DNA of 64,000 nucleotides from NCBI GenBank assembly GCA_034927685.1, contig JAYFPO010000016.1, positions 1 through 64,000 of the forward strand, given 5' to 3'. Below the pieces are notes generated by a model, which made no database searches, was not told the origin of the DNA, and was given only the letters and a program-made list of their open reading frames with translations. Within the stretch, counting starts at the first letter, position 1. Every line of letters starts with the position of its first letter. Below are positions 25,076 through 34,167 of the stretch, one piece after another. The stretch is from RGIG3159 sp034927685. Its GTDB lineage: Bacteria > Bacillota > Clostridia > Oscillospirales > Oscillospiraceae. A program made the translations under genes and the position numbers.

Positions 25076-26680
25076 ATGAAAACTTATGGTCTCGAAAAAT
25101 ATGGCATTACGGACATCACTGAAGTGGTGTACAATCCCACTTTTGAACAGCTGTTCGAGGCAGAGATGGATCCTACGCTGGAGGGCTTCGAAAAGGGCCA
25201 GATGACCGAGCTGGGCGCTGTCAATGTCATGACCGGCATCTATACCGGCCGTTCCCCCAAAGACAAGTTCATCGTTATGGATGAGACGTCCAAGGATACA
25301 GTGTGGTGGACCGCCGATTCGTTCAAGAACGACAACAAGCCTGCGTCCAAGGAAGCATGGGCGTCCTGCAAAGCGCTGGCGCTGAGGGAGCTGTCCGGCA
25401 AGAAGCTGTATGTGATGGACATTTTCTGCGGCACCAACGCCGACTCCCGTATGGCAATCCGCTTCATTATGGAAGTGGCATGGCAGGCGCACTTTGTTAA
25501 GAACATGTTCATCCAGCCCACGCCCGAGGAGCTGGCAAACTTCGTGCCCGATTTTGTTTCCTACAACGCTTCCAAGGCAAAGCTCGAGAATTTCAAAGAG
25601 CTGGGCCTGAACTCCGAAACCGCTGCGATCTTCAATCTCTCCTCCCGCGAGCAGGTTATCCTGAACACCTGGTACGGCGGCGAAATGAAGAAGGGCATGT
25701 TCTCCATGATGAACTACTATCTGCCGCTGAAGGGCATGGCCTCCATGCACTGCTCCGCCAACACCGACATGAACGGCAAGAATACCGCGCTGTTCTTCGG
25801 CCTGTCCGGCACCGGCAAGACCACCCTGTCCACCGACCCCAAGCGTCTGCTGATCGGCGACGACGAGCACGGCTGGGACGACAACGGTGTCTTCAATTTC
25901 GAGGGCGGCTGCTATGCCAAGGTCATCAATCTCGACAAGGACTCTGAGCCCGACATCTATAACGCCATCAGGCGCAACGCGCTGCTTGAGAATGTTACCG
26001 TTGACGACAGCGGCAGGATCGACTTTTCCGACAAGTCCGTCACCGAGAACACCCGCGTTTCCTATCCGATTGACCATATTGAGAAGATCGTCCGCCCCGT
26101 GTCCGCAGCACCTGACGCGAAGAACGTCATCTTCCTGTCTGCTGACGCGTTCGGCGTTCTGCCTCCCGTCTCCGTGCTGTCCCCCGAGCAGGCGCAGTAC
26201 TACTTCCTGTCCGGCTTCACCTCCAAGCTGGCCGGCACCGAGCGCGGCATTACCGAGCCCACTCCCACCTTCTCCGCCTGCTTCGGCCAGGCCTTCCTGG
26301 AACTGCATCCCACCAAGTATGCCGAGGAGCTGGTCAAGAAGATGGAAAAGAGCGGCGCCAAGGCCTATCTGGTTAACACCGGCTGGAACGGCTCTGGCAA
26401 GCGTATCTCCATCAAAGATACCCGCGGCATCATCGACGCGATTTTGGATGGCTCCATCCTGAAGGCGGAAACCAAGACCATTCCCTACTTTGGTCTGACG
26501 GTTCCCACCGCCCTGCCAGGCGTTGACTCGGGCATCCTGGACCCCCGCGACACCTACGCCAATGTGGCCGACTGGGAAGCCAAGGCTGTCGATTTGGCAG
26601 GCCGCTTTGTGAAGAACTTTGCCAAATACGCGACTAACGAGGCCGGCAAGGCCCTGGTTGCCGCCGGTCCCAAGGCGTAA
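25076..26680 (+). CDS. pckA: Phosphoenolpyruvate carboxykinase (ATP)
   Basis: A 534-residue ATP-dependent PEP carboxykinase interconverting oxaloacetate plus ATP with PEP, CO2 and ADP. Diagnostic sites are TGRSPKDKFIV, the P-loop GLSGTGKTTLS (from residue 242), the metal-binding LIGDDEHGWDD and the FEGGCYAK segment. The length is normal and the frame intact. The strong RBS TAGGAGG precedes ATG 25076. It heads a unit with the oxaloacetate decarboxylase genes, so the locus controls the PEP, oxaloacetate and pyruvate node. In gut anaerobes the enzyme often runs in the carboxylating, ATP-forming direction; which applies here is inference. Confidence 0.96.
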   Translation: MKTYGLEKYGITDITEVVYNPTFEQLFEAEMDPTLEGFEKGQMTELGAVNVMTGIYTGRSPKDKFIVMDETSKDTVWWTADSFKNDNKPASKEAWASCKALALRELSGKKLYVMDIFCGTNADSRMAIRFIMEVAWQAHFVKNMFIQPTPEELANFVPDFVSYNASKAKLENFKELGLNSETAAIFNLSSREQVILNTWYGGEMKKGMFSMMNYYLPLKGMASMHCSANTDMNGKNTALFFGLSGTGKTTLSTDPKRLLIGDDEHGWDDNGVFNFEGGCYAKVINLDKDSEPDIYNAIRRNALLENVTVDDSGRIDFSDKSVTENTRVSYPIDHIEKIVRPVSAAPDAKNVIFLSADAFGVLPPVSVLSPEQAQYYFLSGFTSKLAGTERGITEPTPTFSACFGQAFLELHPTKYAEELVKKMEKSGAKAYLVNTGWNGSGKRISIKDTRGIIDAILDGSILKAETKTIPYFGLTVPTALPGVDSGILDPRDTYANVADWEAKAVDLAGRFVKNFAKYATNEAGKALVAAGPKA

Positions 26681-26700
26681 GCAAATCGTAAAACACGCAG

Positions 26701-26731
26701 CAGGCATACCGCGCAGGGCGTGGTATGCCTG
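26701..26731 (+). terminator. Hairpin between pckA and oadA
   Basis: CAGGCATACC (26701-26710) and GGTATGCCTG (26722-26731) form a perfect 10-bp stem with an 11-base loop. No T-run follows, so it is more likely an attenuating or mRNA-stabilising structure between the two transcription segments than a full terminator. Confidence 0.5.
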
Positions 26732-26788
26732 ACTGAGCGGAATAATCAGCGGCATTGCCGCCTAAAAAAACACGGAGGTATCCAAAAT

Positions 26789-28168
26789 ATGCAGCGAGTA
26801 CAATTTGTTGAAACTGTTCTTCGTGATGCAAACCAGTCCCTCATCGCGACCCGGCTGCCCTATGACAAGTTCGAGCCGATTCTCGAGACGATGGACAAGG
26901 CCGGCTTCTACGCTGTAGAATGCTGGGGCGGCGCCACCTTCGACGTTTGCCTGCGCTATCTGAACGAAGATCCCTGGGAAAGACTGAGAAAAATCCGGCA
27001 GAAGATGCCCAACACCAAGCTGCAAATGCTGCTGCGCGGCCAAAACATCCTCGGATACAAGCATTATCCCGATGACGTGGTCCGCAAGTTCGTGCAGCAC
27101 TCCGTCTCCAACGGCATTGACATCATTCGGATTTTCGACGCTCTGAACGATGTTGACAATCTGAAGGTTGCCGTCGAGGAAACCGTCAAATGCGGCGCAA
27201 TTGCGTCCGGTACCATTTCTTATACGACCTCGCCCGTCCATACGCTCGAGAACTACGTCAAGTTGGTCCGGGAGCTGAAGGAAATGGGCGCGTCTACGAT
27301 CTGCATCAAGGACATGGCCGGTATCATGGGTCCCAAGGAGGCCTACGATCTGGTTTCCGCGATTAAGGACGCCGTGGACCTGCCGGTTGACCTGCACACG
27401 CATTCCACCACCGGTCTGGCCTTTATGACCGAGCTAAAGGCCGTCGAGGCCGGCGCGGATCTCATTGATACCGCAATTTCTCCGTTCTCCGGTGGTACTT
27501 CGCAGCCCGCCACCGAGACCATGGCCTATGCCTTGCGGCAGCTTGGCTACCAGGTGGATCTGGACGACAAGATTCTCAAAAAGATGGCGGACTTCTTCAA
27601 GCCAATCCGCGATGAATATCTGGCGGACGGCACGCTGATGCCCAAGTCCATGGCCACCGATACCCAGTGCCTGACGTATCAGATCCCCGGCGGCATGCTC
27701 TCCAACCTGCTCAGCCAGCTCAAGATGATGAACGCGCTGGACCGCTTTGATGACGCGCTGGTCGAGACGCCTAAGGTTCGGAAGGACCTCGGCTATCCCC
27801 CGCTGGTCACGCCCACCTCCCAGATGGTCGGTGTGCAGGCCGTGCAGAACGTGCTGGCAGGCGAGCGGTATAAGAACGTGTCCAAGGAAGTCGTGGCCTA
27901 CTGCCGCGGCGAGTATGGCAGGACACCCGCGCCCATCGACCCTGTGGTTCTGAAGAAGATCCTCGGCAACGAAAAGCCCCTGGAGGGCCGCTACGCCGAT
28001 TCGCTGGAGCCCGCTTTTGAGAAAGCCAAGGCACAGCTCGGCGACATCGCGGAATCCGACGAGGACGTGCTCAGCTATATTGCCTTCCCGCAGCTTGCGG
28101 AGAAGTTCTTTGAGGCGCGCAAGGCTCGCGAAGAGAACATTGCCACCTATTCCATCGAGGAAGCGTAA
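26789..28168 (+). CDS. oadA: Oxaloacetate decarboxylase/carboxyltransferase alpha subunit, without biotin domain
   Basis: A 459-residue carboxyltransferase subunit that moves CO2 from oxaloacetate to biotin. The TIM-barrel signature FVETVLRDANQSLIATRLPY, the AVECWGGATFDVCLRYL block, the carboxybiotin lysine region STICIKDMAGIMGP and metal ligands in DLHTHSTTGLAFM are clear. Pyruvate carboxylase subunit B is close in sequence; the Na+-pump neighbours favour a decarboxylase. Unlike classic OadA it stops before any biotin domain, which is a separate gene two positions on. The ATG at 26789 follows CGGAGG; an upstream Met at 26720 lies in the hairpin region. Confidence 0.9.
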   Translation: MQRVQFVETVLRDANQSLIATRLPYDKFEPILETMDKAGFYAVECWGGATFDVCLRYLNEDPWERLRKIRQKMPNTKLQMLLRGQNILGYKHYPDDVVRKFVQHSVSNGIDIIRIFDALNDVDNLKVAVEETVKCGAIASGTISYTTSPVHTLENYVKLVRELKEMGASTICIKDMAGIMGPKEAYDLVSAIKDAVDLPVDLHTHSTTGLAFMTELKAVEAGADLIDTAISPFSGGTSQPATETMAYALRQLGYQVDLDDKILKKMADFFKPIRDEYLADGTLMPKSMATDTQCLTYQIPGGMLSNLLSQLKMMNALDRFDDALVETPKVRKDLGYPPLVTPTSQMVGVQAVQNVLAGERYKNVSKEVVAYCRGEYGRTPAPIDPVVLKKILGNEKPLEGRYADSLEPAFEKAKAQLGDIAESDEDVLSYIAFPQLAEKFFEARKAREENIATYSIEEA

Positions 28169-28180
28169 GGAGGCCGCCGT

Positions 28181-28555
28181 ATGACGTTTTTAATCAATGC
28201 GTCCATGGAACATATCGGCATCGGCACCGCCGGTATCATCGCCATATTGGGATATCTGGTCGTGTTCTTAGGTCTGGTGCTCCTGATGATCGCCGTGATG
28301 ATTATGAGCAAGGTCATGGAGGCCTCGCGGAAAAAGGCTTCCGCCAAAGCCGTCGCCGTTTCGGCGGCAGCGCCTGTCGCCGCCGTGGCTGCCGCGCCTG
28401 CGCCCGAGCAGAAAACCGCGCATGGCACCGCCGGCAGAGTCAAGCTGTTTGACGTTGCGCCCAAGGATGCTGCCATGATTATGGCGATTGTGGCCGATAA
28501 GATGGGCAAGCCCATGAATGAACTGCGCTTCAAATCCATCAAGGAGGTAAAGTGA
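28181..28555 (+). CDS. oadG: Sodium-pump decarboxylase gamma subunit (OadG family)
   Basis: A 124-residue membrane anchor with one strong transmembrane helix (about residues 13-36), a short basic stretch, an Ala-rich flexible linker (about 50-75) and a small conserved C-terminal domain (RVKLFDVAPKDAAMIMAIVADKM). This layout is typical of the small gamma subunit that ties the alpha and beta subunits of Na+-translocating decarboxylases together. It starts 12 bases after oadA with AAGGAGG, and the biotin carrier gene follows one base after its stop. The call rests on topology, motif and operon position. Confidence 0.82.
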   Translation: MTFLINASMEHIGIGTAGIIAILGYLVVFLGLVLLMIAVMIMSKVMEASRKKASAKAVAVSAAAPVAAVAAAPAPEQKTAHGTAGRVKLFDVAPKDAAMIMAIVADKMGKPMNELRFKSIKEVK

Positions 28556-28556
28556 G

Positions 28557-28961
28557 ATGAAATATAAAGTTACGCTGAACGGCAAAACCTACGAGGTTGA
28601 GGTGGAAGCCGGTCAGGCCATGCTGGTGGATGAGTACGAAGCCTATGCACCGGCTCCCGCAGCTCCCGTTGCGGCGCCCATCGCCGCAGCTCCTATTGCG
28701 GCGCCCACCGCACCTGCAGCGCCCGCCGCACCTGACGCAATTGCTGCCGGCAGCCCGGTTACCGCTCCAATGCCCGGCAACATTCTGAAGATCCTGGTTT
28801 CCCAGGGCCAGAAGGTCAACGAGGGCGATGCCATTATCATTCTGGAAGCGATGAAGATGGAAAATGAGATCGTCGCTTCGAAGACCGGCACCGTTGCCCA
28901 GATCCTGGTCGCAACCGGCGCCACTGTGGATACCGGCGCAACGCTAGCTGTCATCGCGTAA
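28557..28961 (+). CDS. Biotin carboxyl carrier protein of the decarboxylase
   Basis: A 134-residue biotin carrier. An N-terminal strand region (MKYKVTLNGKTYEVEVE) is followed by an Ala/Pro-rich hinge (about residues 31-60) and a biotinyl domain whose modified lysine is K100 in EAMKMENEI. It passes CO2 from the alpha subunit to the membrane beta subunit, with proton consumption and Na+ export. Such stand-alone carriers (GcdC/MmdC type) occur in Na+-pumping decarboxylases of Clostridia. Its gene is coupled to the gamma subunit upstream and lies 11 bases before oadB. The biotin ligase BirA is encoded at 35847. Confidence 0.93.
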   Translation: MKYKVTLNGKTYEVEVEAGQAMLVDEYEAYAPAPAAPVAAPIAAAPIAAPTAPAAPAAPDAIAAGSPVTAPMPGNILKILVSQGQKVNEGDAIIILEAMKMENEIVASKTGTVAQILVATGATVDTGATLAVIA

Positions 28962-28972
28962 GGAGGTACGGA

Positions 28973-30196
28973 ATGGATATTCTTGGTACCCTTGAAAAGC
29001 TGGGCCTGGAGTCCGGTTTTGCTCAGTTTTTTATGAACGACGGCTGGAAATCCGCCGTCATGATTTTAATTGCCTGCATCCTGCTGTACCTCGGCCTGGT
29101 CAAAAAATTTGAGCCGCTGCTGCTGGTCGGCATCGCGTTCGGCTGCCTGCTGTCCAATTTGCCCGGCAGCAATATGTTCCATCAGGGCCTCTGGGATGCC
29201 TATATTGCCGGTACGGCCTATACCACGGAGGCTGGCCAGGTGATTCAGAAGCTGACCTTTACGGATATCCTGCATGAGGGCGGTTTGCTGGACGCGTTCT
29301 ATATTGGCGTCAAAGCCGGCATCTACCCATCCCTGATTTTCCTGGGCGTTGGCGCCATGACCGACTTCGGCCCATTACTCGCCAACATTAAGAGCCTGCT
29401 TCTCGGTGCTGCCGCGCAGCTCGGCGTCGTATTCGCCTTTTTCATGGCGGTGTGTCTGGGCTTTAGCGGCCCGGAAGCGGCCTCCATCGGCATCATCGGC
29501 GGCGCGGACGGACCGACCGCCATCTACCTGACCGCAAAACTGGCGCCCCATCTGCTTGGGCCCATCGCGATTGCGGCATATTCCTACATGGCCCTGATCC
29601 CAATGATCCAGCCGCCCATTATGAAGGCGCTGACCACCCCGGAGATGCGGAAGGTCAAGATGGAGCAGGCCCGCGAGGTCACCAAGACCGAGAAGATCAT
29701 TTTTCCGATCGTGGTTTCTTCGTTTGTCATCCTGCTGCTGCCCTCCACTGCGCCCCTGATCGGCTGCCTGATGCTGGGCAATCTGTTCCGCGAGTGCGGC
29801 GTGACGGACCGCCTGTCCGATACCTCTCAGAACGCCCTGATGAACATCGTGACCATCTTCCTGGCCACCTCCGTCGGCGCGACCATGGCGGCGGAGCGGT
29901 TCCTTACCTTGAGCACCATCAAAATTATTGTCCTGGGCTTGGTTGCGTTTTCCGTCTCCACAGTCGGCGGCCTGCTGGGTGGGAGAGCGATGTACAAAAT
30001 TTCCCATGGCAAGATCAATCCGCTGATTGGCTCCGCAGGCGTCTCCGCCGTGCCGATGGCGGCGCGCGTCTCACAGGACGTTGGCCGGAAGTACAACAAG
30101 ACCAATTACCTGCTGATGCACGCCATGGGGCCAAATGTGGCCGGCGTCATCGGTTCGGCTATCGCGGCAGGCTTCCTGCTCTCTGTTTTCGGTTAA
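28973..30196 (+). CDS. oadB: Na+-translocating decarboxylase beta subunit
   Basis: A 407-residue, very hydrophobic membrane protein that decarboxylates carboxybiotin and exports Na+. The hallmark segments are GVGAMTDFGPLLANIKSLLLGAAAQ-type region IIIa (split around residues 123-145), GFSGPEAASIGIIGGADGPT, and the conserved C-terminal region GPNVAGVIGSAIAAG. The expected Asp in GGADGPT is present. With the alpha, gamma and carrier genes just upstream, the complete pump is encoded. It should energise Na+-coupled carriers such as the AgcS symporter nearby. A strong terminator follows. Confidence 0.95.
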   Translation: MDILGTLEKLGLESGFAQFFMNDGWKSAVMILIACILLYLGLVKKFEPLLLVGIAFGCLLSNLPGSNMFHQGLWDAYIAGTAYTTEAGQVIQKLTFTDILHEGGLLDAFYIGVKAGIYPSLIFLGVGAMTDFGPLLANIKSLLLGAAAQLGVVFAFFMAVCLGFSGPEAASIGIIGGADGPTAIYLTAKLAPHLLGPIAIAAYSYMALIPMIQPPIMKALTTPEMRKVKMEQAREVTKTEKIIFPIVVSSFVILLLPSTAPLIGCLMLGNLFRECGVTDRLSDTSQNALMNIVTIFLATSVGATMAAERFLTLSTIKIIVLGLVAFSVSTVGGLLGGRAMYKISHGKINPLIGSAGVSAVPMAARVSQDVGRKYNKTNYLLMHAMGPNVAGVIGSAIAAGFLLSVFG

Positions 30197-30254
30197 GTAT
30201 GGAAAAGCGAGTTTTCGCGGGCGCTTGCGATTACTCCCAGTTTCATACAATAGG

Positions 30255-30299
30255 GGACACGCTGCAAAATCTTAATTTTGCAGCGTGTCCTCGTTTTTT
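30255..30299. terminator. Terminator of the pckA-oad operon
   Basis: A perfect 16-bp stem (30255-30270 and 30275-30290, loop CTTA) is followed by TCGTTTTTT. The inner arm GCTGCAAAAT matches the hairpin at 1-24. Confidence 0.92.
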
Positions 30300-30428
30300 A
30301 CGGAAAACGAAATCCCCGTATTGATTTCATGATAGTAAACGAGCCGGAAATGTGATAAGATAGGGATACGGCTGGACGAATGGACACACTTCTTTGCCGA
30401 AAATGCACTGTTCAGAAAGGCGCTGCCC

Positions 30429-32705
30429 ATGACCGATAAAACGCACACGAAAAAAGCAGACAGGAAAAGATTGTATCGGTTCCTGTTTTTTGTCGCCATT
30501 AACATCGCAATTGTGGGCTATATTGCACTTCACGAATTCGGTACCGACGCAAAAGACGTACAGAAAATTGCGAAGCTCGATGTCAATCTGTTGTATCTTC
30601 TCTTTGCGATTGCCTGCCTCGGTGTGGCAATCCTGATGGAAACGCTAAAATATAAAGCCATGATGGTGGCCGCCGAGGGACGTGATGATTTCCGCGGTGC
30701 GTTTGAGTGCGCCGTACTCGGCAAATATTATGACAACATCACCCCGCTCGGCGCCGGCGGACAGCCGTTTCAAATTGTGTACCTGAAGAAGCGCGGCCTC
30801 TCCACCGGCACCAGCGCTGCCTTGCCGATCGCGGGCTTTCTTGTACTGCAAGCTGCCTTCGTTTTACTGGCCGCCGTGGTGTTTATTTTTAACGGCAGCG
30901 TTGCGCAGGACATCGATGCAATTCGGATTAGCGCATATGTCGGACTGGTGTTTTATCTGTTCATACCGGTATGTATCGTACTGTTTGCCTGCGTTCCGCA
31001 TTTTTTTGGGAAAATTGTCTGCGTCGTTGCAAAAGTTTTGAGCAGGCTCCACATTGTGAAGGACTATGACGCGGCGGTTGGCAATATCTTCGGCTCGCTC
31101 GGCGAGTATACGGCAAGCCTGAAGCTCCTGCACAATTACCCGCATCTCTATGGGAAGCTGCTGTTGTATTCGGGCGTCTATCAAGTGGCGATCCTGTCCA
31201 TTCCGTTTTTTGTCCTGCGCGCGTTTGGCGGAACAAACAGTTGGTGGACGGTGTTCTCCATGGTGGTCTATATCTATGCGGCGATCACGATTGTACCGAC
31301 GCCCGGCAATTCCGGCGCGGCGGAGGGCTCTTTTTATGCGGTGTTCTCCGCGCTGACCAGCGGCTACCTGTTTTGGGCCATGCTGATCTGGCGCCTGCTG
31401 GTGTATTATGCCTGGCTGATTCTGGGGCTGACGATCATCACTCGCAGCGCCATGTCCCCCAAAAAGCAGCCGAAGAAGCGCGCCATACCGGATGGACCCC
31501 TGCGCGTCGCGCAATTTTCGGATCTTTTCTATCCGTCGATCGATGGCGTCGTACGAACGGTGGACGCATACGCAAAACGGCTAAACAGCGGAGGCGGCTA
31601 CTGCTGTGTTGTCTGCCCGCGGGGAAAGATACCGTATCAGGATGATTCTCCCTATGACGTGATACGGACTCCGGCGATTCGGGTGCCCGGCATCTCCTAT
31701 CCGTGTCCGGTACCGGTGTTCTCTCGCTCCCTGCACCGTTTTTTCCAGGGGAAACAATTTGATGTTTTTCACGTGCACTCCCCGTTTTTTGTCGGGCGCT
31801 TTGCCGTGTGGCTGGGGCGAAAAATGGATATTCCCTTGGTTGCCACCTTCCATAGCAAATATTACGACGATGCGCTGAATATCACCCACAGCCGCTTTTT
31901 GGCGCGGCTGACGGCAAATTATACGGTGAGTTTTTACAGCAAGGCGGACGCCGTATGGGCCTGCAGCAGCAGCACGGCGGACACCTTGAGAAGCTACGGC
32001 TTCCGCGGCGAGATTGAGGTGATGGAAAACGGCGTCGAGCCCTGCGCGGTGCCGGATCCGGAGGCGTTACGCAAACGTGCCCGGGAGGCGTTCTCGCTGC
32101 CGGCCGGGAAGCGCATTCTTTTGTTCGTCGGGCAGCAGATCTGGCAGAAAAACCTGCGGATGGTGCTGGACGTCACCAAGCGCCTGCAAAAAGATGGCGG
32201 TTATCTGACGGTAATCGTCGGCAAGGGCTATGACAGAGAGGCGATCACAAGCTACGCCGACAGCCTGAACCTGGGCGACAGCGTGAAATTTACGGGCGGG
32301 ATCGCGGATCGGGAGCTGCTGCGTGGCCTGTATTTGGCAAGCGACCTGTTTTTCTTCCCGTCCCTGTATGACAATGCGCCGCTGGTGCTGCGTGAGTCGG
32401 CGCAGATGGGGTTGCCGGCGCTCCTGGTCGCCGGCTCAAACTCCGCGGAGATTGTGAAGGACGGCGTAAACGGCTACACCGCCGAAAACGACCGCGCCGC
32501 GATGACTGCGAAAATTCAGGCGATTTTCGCAGGCGGTGACCGCGTTGCGGTAGGGAAAAAGGCACAGGAAACCATTCCGGTGAGCTGGGACGTGATTGTT
32601 CAGCGCGCCGAGAAGCGATATCGGCTCTTGAAAAAGCGCAGCTATGCGCAGGTGAATGTGCGGGAAAGCCAGATGGAGCTTGAGAGAAAAGGCAGTGACC
32701 GATAG
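30429..32705 (+). CDS. Fusion of flippase-like (LPG-synthase TM) domain and GT4 glycosyltransferase
   Basis: A 758-residue two-part membrane protein. Residues 1 to about 340 form a multi-helix domain of the lysylphosphatidylglycerol-synthase transmembrane (UPF0104/flippase-like) family, with GKYYDNITPLGAGGQPFQI and VPTPGNSGAAEGSFYAVFS as its hallmark segments. From about residue 356 a GT-B glycosyltransferase of family GT4 follows (SDLFYPSIDGVVRT, FHVHSPFFVGRFA, FVGQQIWQKNLRM, FPSLYDNAPLVLRESAQMG). GT4 relatives with this pattern glucosylate diacylglycerol or phosphatidylinositol-type lipids. A glycolipid synthase joined to a transport-type domain is the natural reading, though the acceptor is unknown. 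The ATG at 30429 follows AAAGGCG. It is monocistronic. Confidence 0.85.
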   Translation: MTDKTHTKKADRKRLYRFLFFVAINIAIVGYIALHEFGTDAKDVQKIAKLDVNLLYLLFAIACLGVAILMETLKYKAMMVAAEGRDDFRGAFECAVLGKYYDNITPLGAGGQPFQIVYLKKRGLSTGTSAALPIAGFLVLQAAFVLLAAVVFIFNGSVAQDIDAIRISAYVGLVFYLFIPVCIVLFACVPHFFGKIVCVVAKVLSRLHIVKDYDAAVGNIFGSLGEYTASLKLLHNYPHLYGKLLLYSGVYQVAILSIPFFVLRAFGGTNSWWTVFSMVVYIYAAITIVPTPGNSGAAEGSFYAVFSALTSGYLFWAMLIWRLLVYYAWLILGLTIITRSAMSPKKQPKKRAIPDGPLRVAQFSDLFYPSIDGVVRTVDAYAKRLNSGGGYCCVVCPRGKIPYQDDSPYDVIRTPAIRVPGISYPCPVPVFSRSLHRFFQGKQFDVFHVHSPFFVGRFAVWLGRKMDIPLVATFHSKYYDDALNITHSRFLARLTANYTVSFYSKADAVWACSSSTADTLRSYGFRGEIEVMENGVEPCAVPDPEALRKRAREAFSLPAGKRILLFVGQQIWQKNLRMVLDVTKRLQKDGGYLTVIVGKGYDREAITSYADSLNLGDSVKFTGGIADRELLRGLYLASDLFFFPSLYDNAPLVLRESAQMGLPALLVAGSNSAEIVKDGVNGYTAENDRAAMTAKIQAIFAGGDRVAVGKKAQETIPVSWDVIVQRAEKRYRLLKKRSYAQVNVRESQMELERKGSDR

Positions 32706-32723
32706 GACCCGCACGATGGACAA

Positions 32724-32781
32724 GCAGAAAACGCGCCGCACGCTTTGACCGAATGGTCAGAGAGTGCGGCGCGTTTTCTGC
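32724..32781. terminator. Large hairpin terminator after the glycosyltransferase fusion
   Basis: A perfect 18-bp stem (32724-32741 and 32764-32781) encloses a smaller TGACC/GGTCA hairpin. It lies between convergent genes and contains internal A/T runs (GAAAAC, GTTTTC) allowing use from either side. Confidence 0.8.
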
Positions 32782-32795
32782 GTCCGCGAACGGGG

Positions 32796-33506
32796 TCAGG
32801 ATAGCTCCACCCGTATGGTCATCATTGCGCGGATGGAAAAAAGCAGCACCAGCAGCAGGAGGATCGCGCCCGCGGAGATCCAGAGGGCTGCGGGCAGCGC
32901 GGCGCAGGCGGCGAAGAACCTGGCGACCCAGCCGTCTGGATTTTGCTCGGCCCCTTTCGCGATCCGGGGCAGACCGATGCAGCAGAAGAGGAAGATAAAA
33001 TACAGAACACCGCCGCCGCGCCGCCCAAATTTTCCAATCACGCCGCTGATCAGCAGGGAAAAGCAGGGCGGAGTCAGCAAATAGAGCAGGAGCCAGGGGG
33101 TACGGAAGTAGGGCAGCAGATCGAGCTCCACGGGCCATACGGCGTAGAAGCGGCGGTAAATCGCCAGATCCAAATACAGCAGCGGCAAGGTCAGCAGCGC
33201 GCAGGCAGCCATTTTGGCGGCGCAGAGCAGGAATTGGGCGGCAATCAGCGGCTTTCTGGTGCAGCCCATGGACAGGGCAATCTGATAACGGGGCAAAAAG
33301 GCGATGCTGTCGTAGAGCAGCGCGCAGAAAAAGCCGCCGAGAATCGCAAAGAGGGAGGCCAGCGGAAACCAGGATTCCGGGTCGTTGGACCGCATGACCA
33401 GGAACGTCAGAATCAGCCCAAACAGGAAACCGCCTATCACAAAAGCGGGATAAAGCAGCCAGTCCTTCGCATTCAGACGGCAGTCGTTTTTGATGGCTCG
33501 CAGCAT
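32796..33506 (-). CDS. ABC transporter membrane protein, second permease-like subunit
   Basis: A 236-residue hydrophobic protein with about six transmembrane segments. No ABC-2 motif is strong enough to name a family. Position decides the call: it is the last gene of the GntR-ATPase-permease-permease operon. The ATG at 33506 is preceded by AAAGGAG. An earlier in-frame Met at 33539 would overlap the upstream gene and has no RBS. A segment GKFGRRGGGVLYFIFLF parallels GKTFAVIIMMLLFG in the neighbouring subunit, so the two may be distant paralogues. Together they probably form the heterodimeric channel of an exporter. Confidence 0.7.
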   Translation of the reverse strand: MLRAIKNDCRLNAKDWLLYPAFVIGGFLFGLILTFLVMRSNDPESWFPLASLFAILGGFFCALLYDSIAFLPRYQIALSMGCTRKPLIAAQFLLCAAKMAACALLTLPLLYLDLAIYRRFYAVWPVELDLLPYFRTPWLLLYLLTPPCFSLLISGVIGKFGRRGGGVLYFIFLFCCIGLPRIAKGAEQNPDGWVARFFAACAALPAALWISAGAILLLLVLLFSIRAMMTIRVELS

Positions 33507-33522
33507 GGACAGCGCTCCTTTC

Positions 33523-34167
33523 TCACAGTTTGACTTCATAGCGGTACAGGGTGAACCGCTGCAGCAGCAGATCCGCGCCGAACAGCAGCGCCGCCGCCAG
33601 AGCGGAAAGCAGCGTCATCAGACCCGGTAGGGAGAGCGTCCGGAGGGATGGGAAGAGGCCGCCGGAGATCAGGTAACCGCAGCACCCGCCGACCACCCCA
33701 AAGAGAAGCATCATGATGATCACAGCGAAGGTCTTTCCAAACTTCGGAAAGCGTTGGCAGATGCCACCGCTGATGCTGCCGAACGCGCCGAGCGTCAAAA
33801 TCAGGAAAAACGCGGCGGGGAGGAGCTTTAATGTAGCGTCCGCGCGCAAAAGAAGGCAGAGCAGCGCGGACACCAGCGTGGTGCAGAGCGCCGGAACCAG
33901 CCGCAGGAGCAGCATACCGGTCACCGCGTCTCGCCTGGTACTGCCGAGGGCGAGGTAGGCGGGCAGATAGCTTTGGTAGGCGGAAAGGCAGACAATGGGC
34001 GTCAGCATTGCCGCGCCGATTAAAATGTAATAGGGGGTGCTGGCGGCAATGTCGGAAAACGTTGCGTCACTCGAGGAGAGCAGAGAGATCAGCAGATAGA
34101 AAGCGGCGACGCCGAGCGACCACAAGAACGTCTGAAAACCGTGCCGCAGCCAGAGACGCAGTCTCAT
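33523..34167 (-). CDS. ABC transporter membrane protein, first permease-like subunit
   Basis: A 214-residue integral membrane protein with about six predicted helices and no extracellular domain. It begins MRLRLWLRHGFQTFLWSLGV at 34167, overlapping the ATPase stop as ATGA; the 50 codons open upstream lie inside the ATPase gene and are not used. With its neighbour it forms the membrane part of a YtrA-type, GntR-controlled ABC system. Such systems in Bacillota respond to cell-wall-active compounds or stationary phase. The substrate cannot be read from sequence. Confidence 0.72.
   Translation of the reverse strand: MRLRLWLRHGFQTFLWSLGVAAFYLLISLLSSSDATFSDIAASTPYYILIGAAMLTPIVCLSAYQSYLPAYLALGSTRRDAVTGMLLLRLVPALCTTLVSALLCLLLRADATLKLLPAAFFLILTLGAFGSISGGICQRFPKFGKTFAVIIMMLLFGVVGGCCGYLISGGLFPSLRTLSLPGLMTLLSALAAALLFGADLLLQRFTLYRYEVKL

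Noticed and set aside
28181..28555. Reading the oad cluster as methylmalonyl-CoA or glutaconyl-CoA decarboxylase
   Set aside because: The alpha subunit has the oxaloacetate/pyruvate carboxyltransferase barrel (RDANQS motif), not the acyl-CoA carboxyltransferase fold of those enzymes.
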